Source: Vanilla planifolia
Taxonomy: Eukaryota > Streptophyta > Magnoliopsida > Asparagales > Orchidaceae
Length of the DNA stretch: 64,000 bases
Reading direction: 5' to 3'
Assembly (NCBI GenBank): GCA_023846275.1
Contig: JAIUJO010000445.1
Coordinates: 30,001 to 94,000 of the forward strand
Within the stretch, counting starts at the first letter, position 1, and the number at the start of each line of letters is the position of its first letter. Under the pieces are notes generated by a model. That model did not search any database. It saw nothing but the letters and a program-made list of their open reading frames with translations, and had not been told where the DNA came from. Made by a program: the position numbers and the translations under genes. This document shows, in pieces, positions 54,033 through 64,000 of this stretch.

Positions 54033-54808
54033 GTATGTATATGTGAATTTTGTTTAAGTTGAATTTCAATTGAAGGTTTTTTAGTTTTTGAAAATATTAT
54101 AAATATTCAAACATTTTTTGCATATAATTTTTTTAAAATTATTATAAAAAATATTTTTCTTAAGCACAATGCAACTATTGAGCCTAAATGGCTTAGTTCA
54201 ACTAACTTGTACAACCTGGCAGCATGGGCCTTAGGCACCTGCATTGGTAAAGAACTTGTTGAATCAAAGAAGGGTTACACTTGAGTATTAGTCAAGTCAT
54301 TTTACTATTATAGTCTCAGTGTCAATCGGTTTAGCACATTACTTATGAGCCAAGGTAGGAGAAACTAGTAAGGATTCGACCAGGGCCATGACTTCTGGAG
54401 AACACTAAGGTCCGCCAAACCCAATAAGCTAATTGTATGTAGTTGATGTATTATAAGCATGAAATAATTCAACTACTTAAAAATGTGGGATTAAATAAAA
54501 GTTATTACAAAACTTTAGATTTCTACACTGATGTGCATTTTTGTAATTAAATAGTCCAAATCATGGCCACTTTTGTGAAAAGATAACTTTCTTTTGGTGT
54601 TCTCCATAATAGTTGATCAAATAGTTGAGAGTCTCTCCTCCTATGTGAAAAACAATCTAATCATTGTTTTTGTCCATCTAACTTTCAAATTAAATGCTCC
54701 AGATCCTATCTCACTGTGATTAGATTTGAACCCTTTATCGTTTAAGCTAATTCCATGATTATGGCTTCGTTTGCTTAACTTGATGGCAACTATACCATCT
54801 TCTCTGCC

Positions 54809-54817
54809 TATATAAAC
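54809..54817 (+). promoter_or_regulatory. TATA-like box in copy 1
   Basis: tatataaac within cctatataaactag fits the plant core-promoter TATA consensus. The matching place in copy 2 (about 56,731-56,748, tctattagttactattag) has lost it. Function is inferred only from its place upstream of the conserved reading frame. Confidence 0.45.
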
Positions 54818-54998
54818 TAGCTTTTTGAAAAGTAGATTATAGACTTTAGGGAGTTATTTTTTGAGTTTGTTTATTTCAACTATTGATAGAGATGATTTAT
54901 CAAACATTAAAATATATGAATCAAACTCGAAAATTTTCATACAAGTTGAAATGATGTTCAAATTATGAGTAAAAATTTTTTATACAATTAACAAAGTT

Positions 54999-55112
54999 GT
55001 TGATTTTAGTCAATCTCTATTTCTCCTACCTTTGTTCATAATCTTTTTTATATTTCCTAGAAACATCTACTTCATTCATAGAGCACTATTGTTTAAAACA
55101 TTAAAGGCGTAG
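54999..55112 (+). pseudogene. Signal-peptide exon remnant, copy 1
   Basis: The frame runs 37 codons to a stop (tag 55,110-55,112): VDFSQSLFLLPLFIIFFIF, then PRNIYF. It aligns codon for codon with the copy 2 exon at 56,923 for at least 23 codons without indels. The start codon position reads gtt, so it cannot initiate there. Confidence 0.55.
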
Positions 55113-55614
55113 GAAATTTTGTAAGAAAAAACGTAAAATTCTGTGGACAACTCGAGTTCTATGGATGAAACAACAATTTTTAGATTATGGCTTTAGAATT
55201 TACATAACTCTAATTTTTTGTGATAATTTAAGTTTAATTTATTTAGCTATTAATCTTGTTCAACACTCGGGAACAAAACATATATAATTAAGATATAACT
55301 TTATTGGAGGGCATGTATTAAAAAATAATTTAATTGTAATTTGTGCTATTTTCTCTCTAATTAGTTAATATTTTAACTGGGACATTGGCTATCAAAGTAT
55401 TTAATAAACTTAGATTAAGCTTAGACGAAATAAAACTCTTTGAATTTTTAAAAAAATTGGGAGAACTATGTGTTAAAATTCAAGGTGAGGGTAAGAGAGA
55501 ATTCAAGAGAAGTATAGGTTATCATATAATGTATATACTACAATGTTGAATATTAATTTTTTAAATTTTCCATTAATGTTATTTTTTTCTTTTAGCTTTA
55601 GTTTTATACTCCTC

Positions 55615-55640
55615 AAGTGGGAGATTGTTATACCTTTTAG
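55615..55640 (+). other. Copia-like polypurine tract and LTR start
   Basis: aagtgggagat (55,615-55,625) followed by tgttatacc is the arrangement found before the 3' LTR of many plant copia elements: a purine tract, then TGTT at the LTR start. The element body would lie upstream on the + strand, but only the gap between the two duplication copies (55.13-55.93 kb) is there. It is therefore an orphan fragment or a chance match. Confidence 0.45.
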
Positions 55641-55926
55641 TGTGATGCTCACAAAACTAAGGCAAAGTATTTTCTAATACTTTATTTAGCTTAGATTTTT
55701 TTAGTTAGAACTCATGCAATATTATTGTAGTCTAGCTCTGTTGGAGTATGAACTATAGCATAAATAGTGAATATGATTTGATGGCTAAATCTATTTAACT
55801 TGGAGCCAAAGATAACAATATTTTTAGAGTGGCTAATAAAAAAAAATTCATTTTAAAATTTTTATGATTAGTATGTCAAACTTTTAATTTCTTTATAATT
55901 ATGGCAAATAAGGTTTTCATCTTTTA

Positions 55927-57060
55927 TGCATATTTGACGTTGGTTCAAGTATTATTTTATTTGAAAGCATTTGAGTTCTTAAAAATCATATAAATATTCA
56001 AATACATTTTATATATAAATTTTTATTTTAATTATAATAATAATTTTTCTTAAGCACTCTCAATCATTAACCCTAAAGGGCTTAGGCCAAATAGCATCTA
56101 GCATCTATGGGCATGAGCCTTGGGGACCCCAACAAGCAAAGAACTTGATCAAGCTCAAGTATCGATTAAGTTAGGTTACTATCATAGTATCTTGGTTAAT
56201 TTGTTGAAGGCATTACACATGAATAGGCTTAGGTGAAACGAGTCATGGTATACTCTTTAATCAATTCAGGAAATTCGAGTTAAGTTAGACCCATACATGC
56301 CCACTGATGAGTCGGGACATGACTTCTTGGGAACACCTTGGGGTGGCCAACCCAATAGGCTAATTGTAATATATAGTTGATGTATTATGAGCACAAAATA
56401 CTTCAACTATTTTATAATGTGAGACAAAACAAAACCTATTAACAAACTTGAGATTTCTACACTGACTAATCATGTATTTTTGAGATCAAGCAGTCTAGAA
56501 CAGACTCGTATTTATGAATAATTAACTTTCTTTAGTTGTTTATCTAGAATGGTTGAGAGTCTTTTTGCTTGTTTGAACAATAATCTGAACATCATTACTA
56601 TCCATTAAACTTTTTAATCCAACACACAAATCTTATTTAGTCAAGGGTAAATCTAGGCCCTTTTATCATTTAGGTTGATCTGATGGTTACCACTATATTC
56701 ACTTAATTAGATAGTAATTGTACCATCACCTCTATTAGTTACTATTAGCTTTGTAAAAAGTAGGTTTTAGCTATTATGCAATTTATTTTTGGAGATTTTA
56801 TTTTAATTATAAAAAGGGATCATTTACTAGATCTTCAAACTATTGCAAACTTGAAAATTTTTATACAAATCTAAGTGAAGTTCAAACTGTGAGTAACACT
56901 TTTCTATATAATTATAGGTGCAATGGATTTTCAACGATTTCCATTTCTCCTACTTCCTTTCATAATAATTTTTGTATTTGCTAGTAACATCTCTTCCTTC
57001 GTTTGTAGTACTACTCTTGTTTTAAAAATTAAAGGTGTAGGGTTTTTGTTAGCAAAAATT
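55927..57060 (+). repeat. Segmental duplication, copy 2
   Basis: This is the partner of 54,033-55,130. It keeps the ATG and the hydrophobic reading frame at its right end but has lost the TATA-like box. About 0.8 kb of unrelated sequence separates the copies. Confidence 0.88.
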
Positions 57061-57174
57061 GTAATGTTTCAAATTTTTTTGTATATCTTAAATTTCTCAG
57101 ATTTTGGTATCTCATTGCAGCATCAATATATATTTGTTTTAACTCTACCAGCTTCTACAACAGGGAGCGGTTAG
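56923..57174 (+). pseudogene. Putative secreted-protein first exon, gene broken
   Basis: The ATG at 56,923 opens MDFQRFPFLLLPFIIIFVF, then ASNISSFVC. This is a short polar start, a hydrophobic core of about 14 residues and a small-residue A-S site, a typical signal peptide. The same frame is preserved in copy 1 about 1.92 kb upstream, which argues that it was once coding. Possible splice sites are gt at 57,035 and ag at 57,100 or 57,120, but no convincing second exon follows and the open frame stops at 57,174. The mature protein family is unknown. Confidence 0.5.
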
Positions 57175-57790
57175 TATAATACTAATTAGAGATTGGGGGT
57201 TTGTTATAGGCACAAGTTTTAGTCAAATCAGTTAAAAATCTTTTGTACATTGTTTATTATTCAAAAATTTTATTTTAATGAAAATTTTTATAAAAAAGAT
57301 TTTTTTAAACACAAAATTTTTTTCTAATTTTTGGAATAAAAATTTATTAAACACACAATTCATCGTTCTCTTATTATTCATTTTTTGTCACATGTTTTAC
57401 AACAAAAAACACTTAGTTTCTTGACCGAGCAAAAATCCTTTCCATTCTTATTCAACGCATGGTTATACTAATATATTTTATCAATTGACATCTTCTTTTG
57501 ACATTAATGCCGTTCTAATGTGGTTCTCCTATCATATCTACAAGAAAAGCTAGATAATCAATTAGTATGCTACTTAATTATGTCATTAACATCAAAATAT
57601 CATAGAGAAATGCTCATGGGACCAATAACCTCTTTTTGTTTTATGATGACTTACCATCTAAGTTTATGATAATGTAATTGAATGCACTATAAGAAAACAT
57701 TTGCTAGATATTATCAAGTCAAGCTAGATTTGGAATTATTTAAAGCACATGCTTGAGCTCCCTTTCACTCAAGAACTTCCCTAAAAACAA
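57175..57790. other. A+T-rich sequence, presumptive 3' flank of the copia relic
   Basis: No gene is seen. As the downstream side of the - strand copia element at 57.8-59.0 kb, it may hold part of its 3' region or LTR, but no repeat partner was recognised. Confidence 0.4.
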
Positions 57791-57794
57791 AGCT

Positions 57795-58990
57795 TAATTT
57801 CTCCCCCTATTATCACCATAAAAAGTCTTCTAATTCTATGGAATAAATCCTTACTTAGAAGCTTGTTAATGTGGTAACTTGCTGCATGTTGTTAGTAACA
57901 AATGTAATGTCTACTATATTTCATTCTTCATAGTCCTTGATGAAATGGTTCCTAAAATCTATTTTTTCAAACTTATAGTGCTTATATAAGGATTTAAAAG
58001 CACTCAAATTGTCATAATTTTGGGGAGTTGTTTGTAAATGTAATCTCATATCATCTAATTTCCTTTTAAATCCAAAAACATTTTACTAAAAATCCTCCTA
58101 ACTCCATATGTTGTGGTTCATTTCTTACTAAAAAATAGTTCCATATTTTTTGCTAGATCGTTAGTTTAAGAGGTACTAAAAAATCATTAAATACCTTAAT
58201 TGCTTTTCTAATGTATTTAAGCACCTACATAATCTTTGTAGCCTTATCTTGTGAGATCATGACATAACACAATTTTGTGATACAAAACCTTATTAACTTT
58301 GTTTCAAGGAGTTATCAAAATTTATTTTTTATAACTTCTACATAAAAGTCCTTGGGGCTTGATTGAAATTAATCAAAAAAGTATAAGACAAAAAGATATT
58401 CAGGTCTTCAAATTGTCAAGTAAAGCTTGATCATTTCTTGGTATACCTTGAAATATATTAGGTTTTCATTGCCATGTTTGTTCAATAGTATGGTGGGACT
58501 CTTGAAAGTAGAAATTCCTTTGATGTTCACAAGATCACAAAATTTTAACATATAATTTTTATATTTTATTTAGGATATAAGGATACCATTCTTATCTTAC
58601 TTAACTTTCAATCCAAAAAAATATGGGACCACACACATTATGTTCAAGTCAAATCCAATAGCCATAAGCTTACCAAATCATACACATAAGTCCAAGTTGG
58701 TCGATCCAAATATGATATCGTCTGCAAAGTCTTCGATTAGAAGATGTTCATCAGCATAGTCCATAATGAACAAAGTCTAATCTACATTCCAATCCTAAAA
58801 TAATGTTTGACTAGAAATCTACTAAGTATGTTCATAATAAGATCTTTGTTCTACTTGCAATTCATATGATTTTCTTAATAGCTTGTGCACATGATTTGAT
58901 GAAGAAAATGTTGAATGCAATCCAGCTATCCTACATACACTTTCACTTAAATAACAACATTTAAATGATATGTATTAAGAAAGAAGTAAA
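57795..58990 (-). pseudogene. Ty1/copia RT-RNase H remnant A (SIRE/Maximus-like)
   Basis: The - strand order is VHKLLRKSYELQVEQRSYYE (about 58,894-58,835; VYKLKKxLYGLKQxPRAWYE), LSRFLVKHYFRIG (LSKFLLxxGFxRG), then after a frameshift FADDIIFGSTN at 58,728-58,696 with both catalytic Asp kept. DLCV, FGKLMAIGFDLNIM, PYFFGLKVK and GILISQIKY-like codons follow. Further on come RPEYLF (SRPDIMF) and VDITFVTNN (57,914-57,888; the VxTxxQLADIFTKPL region at the end of RNase H). The FGSTN box is typical of Maximus/SIRE elements. Several stops make it nonfunctional. Confidence 0.9.
57798..57814 (-). other. G-rich purine tract after copia pol
   Basis: The - strand reads GATAATAGGGGGAGAAA just after the RNase H remnant. 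AGGGGGAG purine tracts are characteristic of the region before the 3' LTR in SIRE/Maximus copia elements. A second purine word, gaaagggagctcaag, follows on the same strand. Confidence 0.6.
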
Positions 58991-59419
58991 CCTAAACTTG
59001 TTGTCTTCAACCTTACCATGGGTTCAAGTTTTCCTTCTAATGTTTGTCCTATTTGATTATAACCATTTACCACTAGCCTTGTCATATTTTTAATGATGAC
59101 GAAAATGTCATTTACTTTTTATTATTGAGTGCCCACATTTTGCCACAATAATGTGGTCACTTAGAATGTCTATTAATTCTAAAAAATTCACTCTCACAAA
59201 CAAGTTGAAACCATCCAACATATCCAAATAAAGAAATTCTTTCCTCAAGGTTTCACTTGTATATGAGGTAAAAATTTTGAAATAGATGCACCATATATAA
59301 TCTCTTTTTAAAGAGAGGCATTGGTTTGTACACCAAAGGAGAGGTCACTTAAGATTACATCTCTAAGGTGACTTTCATTCCATGCTAACTCCTTTGATGC
59401 AACTACTTCCTTATTTTTT

Positions 59420-59720
59420 AAGTTTTGACATCTCATTTATATACTTTGTTGAAGTTCAAGGATACTTTCTCATCCTACTTAACTTGCATTCAAGAAAATA
59501 AGAAGCCTCATTGATTATGTTTATCTTAGATCCTACACCTACAAGATTACCAAATCATTACTTAAGTCATAGTTTGTTGTTCCAAATATGGTATTTTCTA
59601 AATAATGTTGGACTAGAAGAAGTTAATCATCACAATCCTTGATAAAAAAAAGTTTCATCTACATTCCCAACCTAAATTAATGTTTGAGTAAAAATTGATA
59701 AAGTTTGTCATTTTAGGATC
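59420..59720 (-). pseudogene. Ty1/copia RT remnant B
   Basis: One almost unbroken - strand frame reads KLYQFLLKH, stop, FRLGNVDETFFIKDCDD, stop, LLLVQHYLENTIFGTTN (ending at 59,572), then LVNLVGVGSKINIINEASY and FLECKL. It matches copia RT: LxxFLLxxGFxRGxVDxTLFIK, LLxVQxYVDDIIFGSTN, FxKLMxxxFEMSMMGELxYFLGLQ. The YVDD box is YLEN, so both catalytic aspartates are lost. It overlaps the same RT domain as remnant A, 0.87 kb away in the same orientation, so it is a second copy. Confidence 0.85.
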
Positions 59721-61015
59721 TTTGTTTATCTTCCAATTTTACTTTTCCAAAGTCTTCAATGTCTTCTAAATCTAACACTTTGTTTTGATGCATAATGTCA
59801 TCAAACACCACTTGAGTAGATTTCATTAAACTAAGTTTCCTAATTAAATAGCTTAGGGGTTAATCTATTTGAAGATAATTATGCAGATATAGCCTCCATT
59901 ATCTTTGTTTCTAATCTCCAATTCCTATCTACTTATTGATGTAACTCTGCTATAAAAATATGCCTAAGTTTTCATATTTGGGTTTCTTGTTATTGAAAAG
60001 TATATGTAATATTTTATTCATAATTGGTTTGATAATAAATCTATATTCAGACATTTAGATAACTAGAATGGCTGAATTATTATGGCATTAGGATTTTGAG
60101 ATCATATATAACCAAAGAAAAGTAAAAGTGGTAACTAACATTTTTATATGGAGATAAAAATTGTTCGATATATAACACAAATGGAACATAATATAACTGA
60201 ATGATATTTACCAATAATATCAAATAGAATGAACTTTACTACATTTGTCATTATGGGATATTGATAGCAAGACATTATTGTCTTAAGCTAGCTTGGTGAT
60301 GTGAGGAAGATTAAAAGAAAAAGATTTTTAGTTAGAGATTGTAATTGAAACTAATTAAAAATGATGTTTTCTACCCTAAAAATTAATTTTTGACCTATTA
60401 AGGAAACATTTTTTTGCAGAAACAAATAGGTAAGATATATGTTGATACAATAGTCAGGCTTATGAGGTATGGAGTAAACTATTGTATTTCATGCAGATTC
60501 CAAACTTACATCATACTTTTTTTTGAAAGGTTGTGTGATGCATATGATAGGAAACTATTGTTTAACACAACATTCTAGGATAAAATAGAAGTCAACAAAA
60601 GAGTATATTTGAAACAATTAAGGATATGTTAAGTCTTTGAAAATTTGGTTTCTTATGTAGTTAAGATAAGTATTTTTCTTTTAATTAGTTTGCTTATAAA
60701 CATACTCTTCTTGATATAAACATGATTTTAGAAACTATTAAGAAGATACACTTAATCAAAGCATGAATTAATAAACAATAGCTAACTCCATGAAAGTTTT
60801 ATTAAGAAAATAATGAAAGTTAATATTTAGAGAGAGGATTTGGTAGTGTTAAAGGTAAGTTCAATAAAATGCATTATAATGTTTGGAAAATGAGGATATT
60901 GAAATAAAATGTTACATTACTTAAAGAAAGTTTTTTTATTATCATTAGCCAGAGAATAGACTATTTTTGTTCTTAGCTCAACAATCAAAGCACAACTTAC
61001 AACCAGAGCATAGCA
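59721..61015. other. A+T-rich sequence, nothing recognised
   Basis: The integrase part of copia remnant B would be expected here on the - strand but could not be identified. Confidence 0.45.
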
Positions 61016-61019
61016 AGGG

Positions 61020-61680
61020 GTGGACAAACAAAAACAATACAAAATGTGCAATGTAGGAAAGCTCTAATAAAGCCACAATAATGCATCATTTATTCAACGT
61101 AAGACTAAAAAAATATGTACACATTTCACATCATTGTACTAAAAATTGTGGGAGTATTTTTGCTATCCATTCGCATTATTATGTGATTGAATCATTGTAA
61201 TATCATCCTCTTTTAAAAACACCAAATTAGATCCTCTATCTAATCACATCAATTTGAGATCTCATTGTCGTTGTTTTATCTACACGTAAGAGCTAAATCT
61301 AACAAACAAATCATGATTTAGATTTAGCTATTCAAATTTAATCTTAATTTCTAAATAGTTCTTTTAATCTTATCCATCCAATCGAGAAGGTTTGACAATC
61401 AAATTTTCTAATAGCCTTGCTATCAAGTGGCTCCTATGTGGTGACTCTTTTAGTTGTTTGGATTTTTATAATTTATTAATTAAACACTATTTTTGATTTT
61501 TTAATTTAAATAATAATGAGAAGTTAGTTAATTTTGGGAAGTGCTTTTAGTCATTAAAAATGCTTATAAATAAGTGAATTTTTTAAAACATAGACTGACA
61601 AATTTTTACAAAATATTAGGAAAACATTTTAAGTCATGATATTCAAAGATTTAGTTGCCGATGCTCATTTACATTTTCTT
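61020..61680 (+). repeat. Dispersed noncoding repeat, copy R1
   Basis: Shares with R2 (2.3 kb to the right) and reversed R3 the landmarks aatgcatcat, ctaatcacatc or ctaatcaagc, tttagattta-type blocks, catccaatcgag or catctaatcatg, aagtggctcctatgtg or aagcggttcttacgtaatg, and tgcttttagtcatt. It ends near gatgctcat. No protein is encoded. Confidence 0.75.
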
Positions 61681-63335
61681 ATGGTACATGCTTCTATTAT
61701 CAAACTAATAATCTCTACCTTATTTCAAACAAGCTAAGTTCTCAATTTTCTTTAATTATAATCGGCTTAATTAAAACACTTATTTCTTAATAAGCTTTCA
61801 TCAAGCATAAGATTTTTTTTATTAATATTGATTTTGTTTCATTGAATTATTTTATTTTATTACCATGTTAATTATGTTGTATAATTGTAGTTTTATTTTT
61901 CTTTTATTTTGTTATGAGATTTAGCTCTTTTGGAGCAATATTTTTGTGAAAAAGAATAGTATATGTTGGACCTAAAATGGTTTGTTATCTCTAATCTAAT
62001 AATTAAAATCAAATATTATATATTACAACATTGATCAATTAATTCCAACTAAAATAATATATATGTAAGTGTGTATGTATGTTGTACAAATTGGATTTTA
62101 ATGATTAAGTTTAGAAAACTCAAATAAAATAATTAAATAAATAAAAATAGTAAAATAAAATCCTAAAACTTTAAGCTTTAGTAAAGATCTTCGAAACAAA
62201 TAAGTTATAGATGAAATTATGATTCATGTTAAACCTTAATCTTTTGTAACTATAATCCATCACAACAAATTTTAAGCCATCGATTACACAAGATAGCTTA
62301 AATAATAAATTTTGGTAATAGGTAGAAAGAAAAAATTAAATCTATTCAGAAGAAATTGTCAAAGTTCTATATCATTAGATATAAGTATACTTTGAGCATA
62401 ATAGATTTAATGAAATTTATTAGGTCATTGATAATTTTAAAAAATTGCAAATTTGTGAACAATTTACTAAACATAGATTAACTCCCTTTAAGTGATGATG
62501 AATAGTGGAAGAATTAAAATTGATAGATTACAATAAGCATAAATTATGGGGGAATGTTAATCTAGTCTAGCGTACATGTATGGGAGCATATCTTTAATTG
62601 TTATGCATTTTATTTTTTTAAATAATTTATGTTTTAATGAATTTTATTAAAAGTTTTGTTATCATCAAGAAAGAGACTGTTCAGTTGAGTTGATCCCTTA
62701 TCGTGTTGTTTTGTTGGATCATCATAAACCCTAAGTATTACTAATGAATTTGTTGAATTAAAATTTAAATTTTAGATAGTCGATACTTCTATTCAGGGTA
62801 AACTTTTAAAGGAAAGAAGATCTAAGGTGAAATTTTGTGATGATCATTTTTGTTGGATTGAGAAATAACTAAGAGAAATGTTTTGAAATTAACTTTAGAT
62901 ATTATAATTTAATTTTGATTAGAATGTTAAGCTTGTTTAAAATCACTCTTTGAAGACACAAAAACTAATTTTTTTAAATATAGCATTTTAGAAACATGAA
63001 GATTTTAAAATCTATATCAAAAGTCAACAATCTAAAGAATTATTTTATTCTTAATCACATCATTAGAAATTTTATATTAATAACTTATTTTTAGGAGCAT
63101 ATTATGATTATAACAATTAATTAGTAAAAAATAATAGCATAATTAAAAAATATAAAAGAAAAACCTTTTGTTAATAATAAGCAAAAGTGTCTGGTTAGAG
63201 CATAGCTCCTAAATTTGAGTAATTAGGTTTATAAGATTGATAAAATAACAACAAAACTTATAAAATAATTTTTGTTCAACACATAACTTACATATCATAA
63301 TTTCATACACTATAAGTGTATTAGAAATAAGGGAA
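61681..63335. other. A+T-rich sequence between R1 and R2
   Basis: No coding motif and no primer-binding site next to R1 were found. If R1 and R2 were LTRs this would be a 1.65-kb noncoding interior, but the sequence does not prove it. Confidence 0.45.
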
Positions 63336-63339
63336 ATGA

Positions 63340-63985
63340 CTTTAAAGTGAACCATGGGGTTACTAAACCCAAACAATGCACTCATTATGTGGTATAAGAA
63401 AATTCTTATAAAGCAATAATAATTCATCATTCATGCAATGTGGGACTAGAACATGTAACCATTTTGCATGACTATACTTAAGGTTATTGGACTGATTCTA
63501 TCATCTAATCAAGCAATTATGTAATCAAATGATCATAATCTTATTAGCCATTTAAAAACACCTAAGTAGATTCTTTGTTCGATAATGCAATTTCATAATC
63601 GAACACTTCTTGACTATCCATGCATGATCGCTAAATCTTTTCATTATATCACAATTTAGATCTCCTAATGCAGATCAAATAATGCTTATTTAATCCAATC
63701 CATCTAATCATGTTTTTCTCATAATCAAATGATTTAAGAGCCTTTAGATCAAGCGGTTCTTACGTAATGGCTCTTTTAACCATTATTTCAAGACATTGGG
63801 ATTTTTATATTTTATCTATAATGACTAGTTGATCAGTTTCAAAAGTTCTTTTAGTAATTCGAAAATTTTTTATAAATAACTAAATTTCTGAATAAAAATT
63901 ATTGATGAATTTTTTACAAAATTTATAAAAAAATTTTCAACTCATGACATTTAATTCGTTAGCACCTAGTGCTCATATCACATCC
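63340..63985 (+). repeat. Dispersed noncoding repeat, copy R2
   Basis: Direct copy of R1 at about 2.33 kb offset, with the same landmark order: caatgtgggact near 63,438, cacctaagtagattct matching caccaaattagatcct in R1, and gcggttcttacg. It ends near ctagtgctcat close to the window edge. Confidence 0.75.
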
Positions 63986-64000
63986 TTATTCATTGCCCTT

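Larger units (their letters stand above)
54033..55130 (+). repeat. Segmental duplication, copy 1
   Basis: This copy aligns with 55,927-57,060. Shared landmarks in order: ataaatattcaaa, ttcttaagcac, catgacttct then gaacac and aacccaata, gctaattgta, agttgatgtattat, gatttctacactg, gttgagagtct, gaaaattttcatacaa and tttctcctac. The offset is 1.89-1.93 kb throughout. Copy 1 retains a TATA-like box (54,809-54,817) about 190 bases before the position matching the ATG of copy 2. Confidence 0.88.

Noticed and set aside
54372-54382. gattcgacc word as a tRNA T-arm
   Set aside because: No acceptor stem, D-arm or anticodon arm can be placed around it, and it lies in the duplicated segment where the partner copy lacks it.

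Overview
This window looks like a gene-poor stretch of a plant nuclear chromosome. The evidence is a short fragment of the plastid gene atpB, plant-type Ty1/copia and Ty3/gypsy retrotransposon protein remnants, an L1-like LINE relic, A+T-rich composition, and no intact gene of ordinary length on either strand. The species cannot be named from the sequence alone.

Layout. Positions 1-1945 are one long imperfect (TTC)n tract that is already running when the window opens. About 1961-9985 is a second, unrelated simple-sequence field: degenerate (AC)n with frequent ATGC/TGCA units, containing a recent tandem duplication of roughly 0.61 kb (about 5071-6302). The top strand of this first 10 kb is almost free of G outside the ATGC steps. 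From about 9986 onward the sequence is complex, A+T-rich and full of decayed transposons. On the + strand there are copia gag (about 10.94-11.66 kb) and integrase (about 12.4-12.73 kb) remnants, plus a short reverse-transcriptase (RT) fragment of another copia type at 14.47 kb. A LINE relic with endonuclease and RT parts lies on the - strand at about 20.6-24.2 kb. A Ty3/gypsy element on the - strand, with two diverged LTRs around gag, protease-linker and RT remains, lies at about 39.15-45.64 kb. Two copia RT relics lie head to tail on the - strand at about 57.8-59.7 kb. A dispersed noncoding repeat occurs three times (26.3-27.0 kb reversed; 61.0-61.7 and 63.3-64.0 kb direct).

Between these, at 53,766-53,867, a piece of plastid atpB has been inserted and has begun to decay by C-to-T changes. 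Next to it is a tandem segmental duplication of about 1.1 kb (54.03-55.13 and 55.93-57.06 kb). It appears to carry the 5' flank and signal-peptide exon of a former secreted-protein gene. One copy keeps a TATA-like box and the other keeps the ATG.

Nothing here forms a working pathway or operon. All retrotransposon open reading frames are broken by stops and frameshifts, and several catalytic residues are lost. I see no tRNA, rRNA, CRISPR array or intact protein-coding gene. The most unusual parts are the 10 kb of joined simple repeats and the 53.7-57.1 kb segment. All reading was by eye, so boundaries given as 'about' may be off by tens to hundreds of bases.
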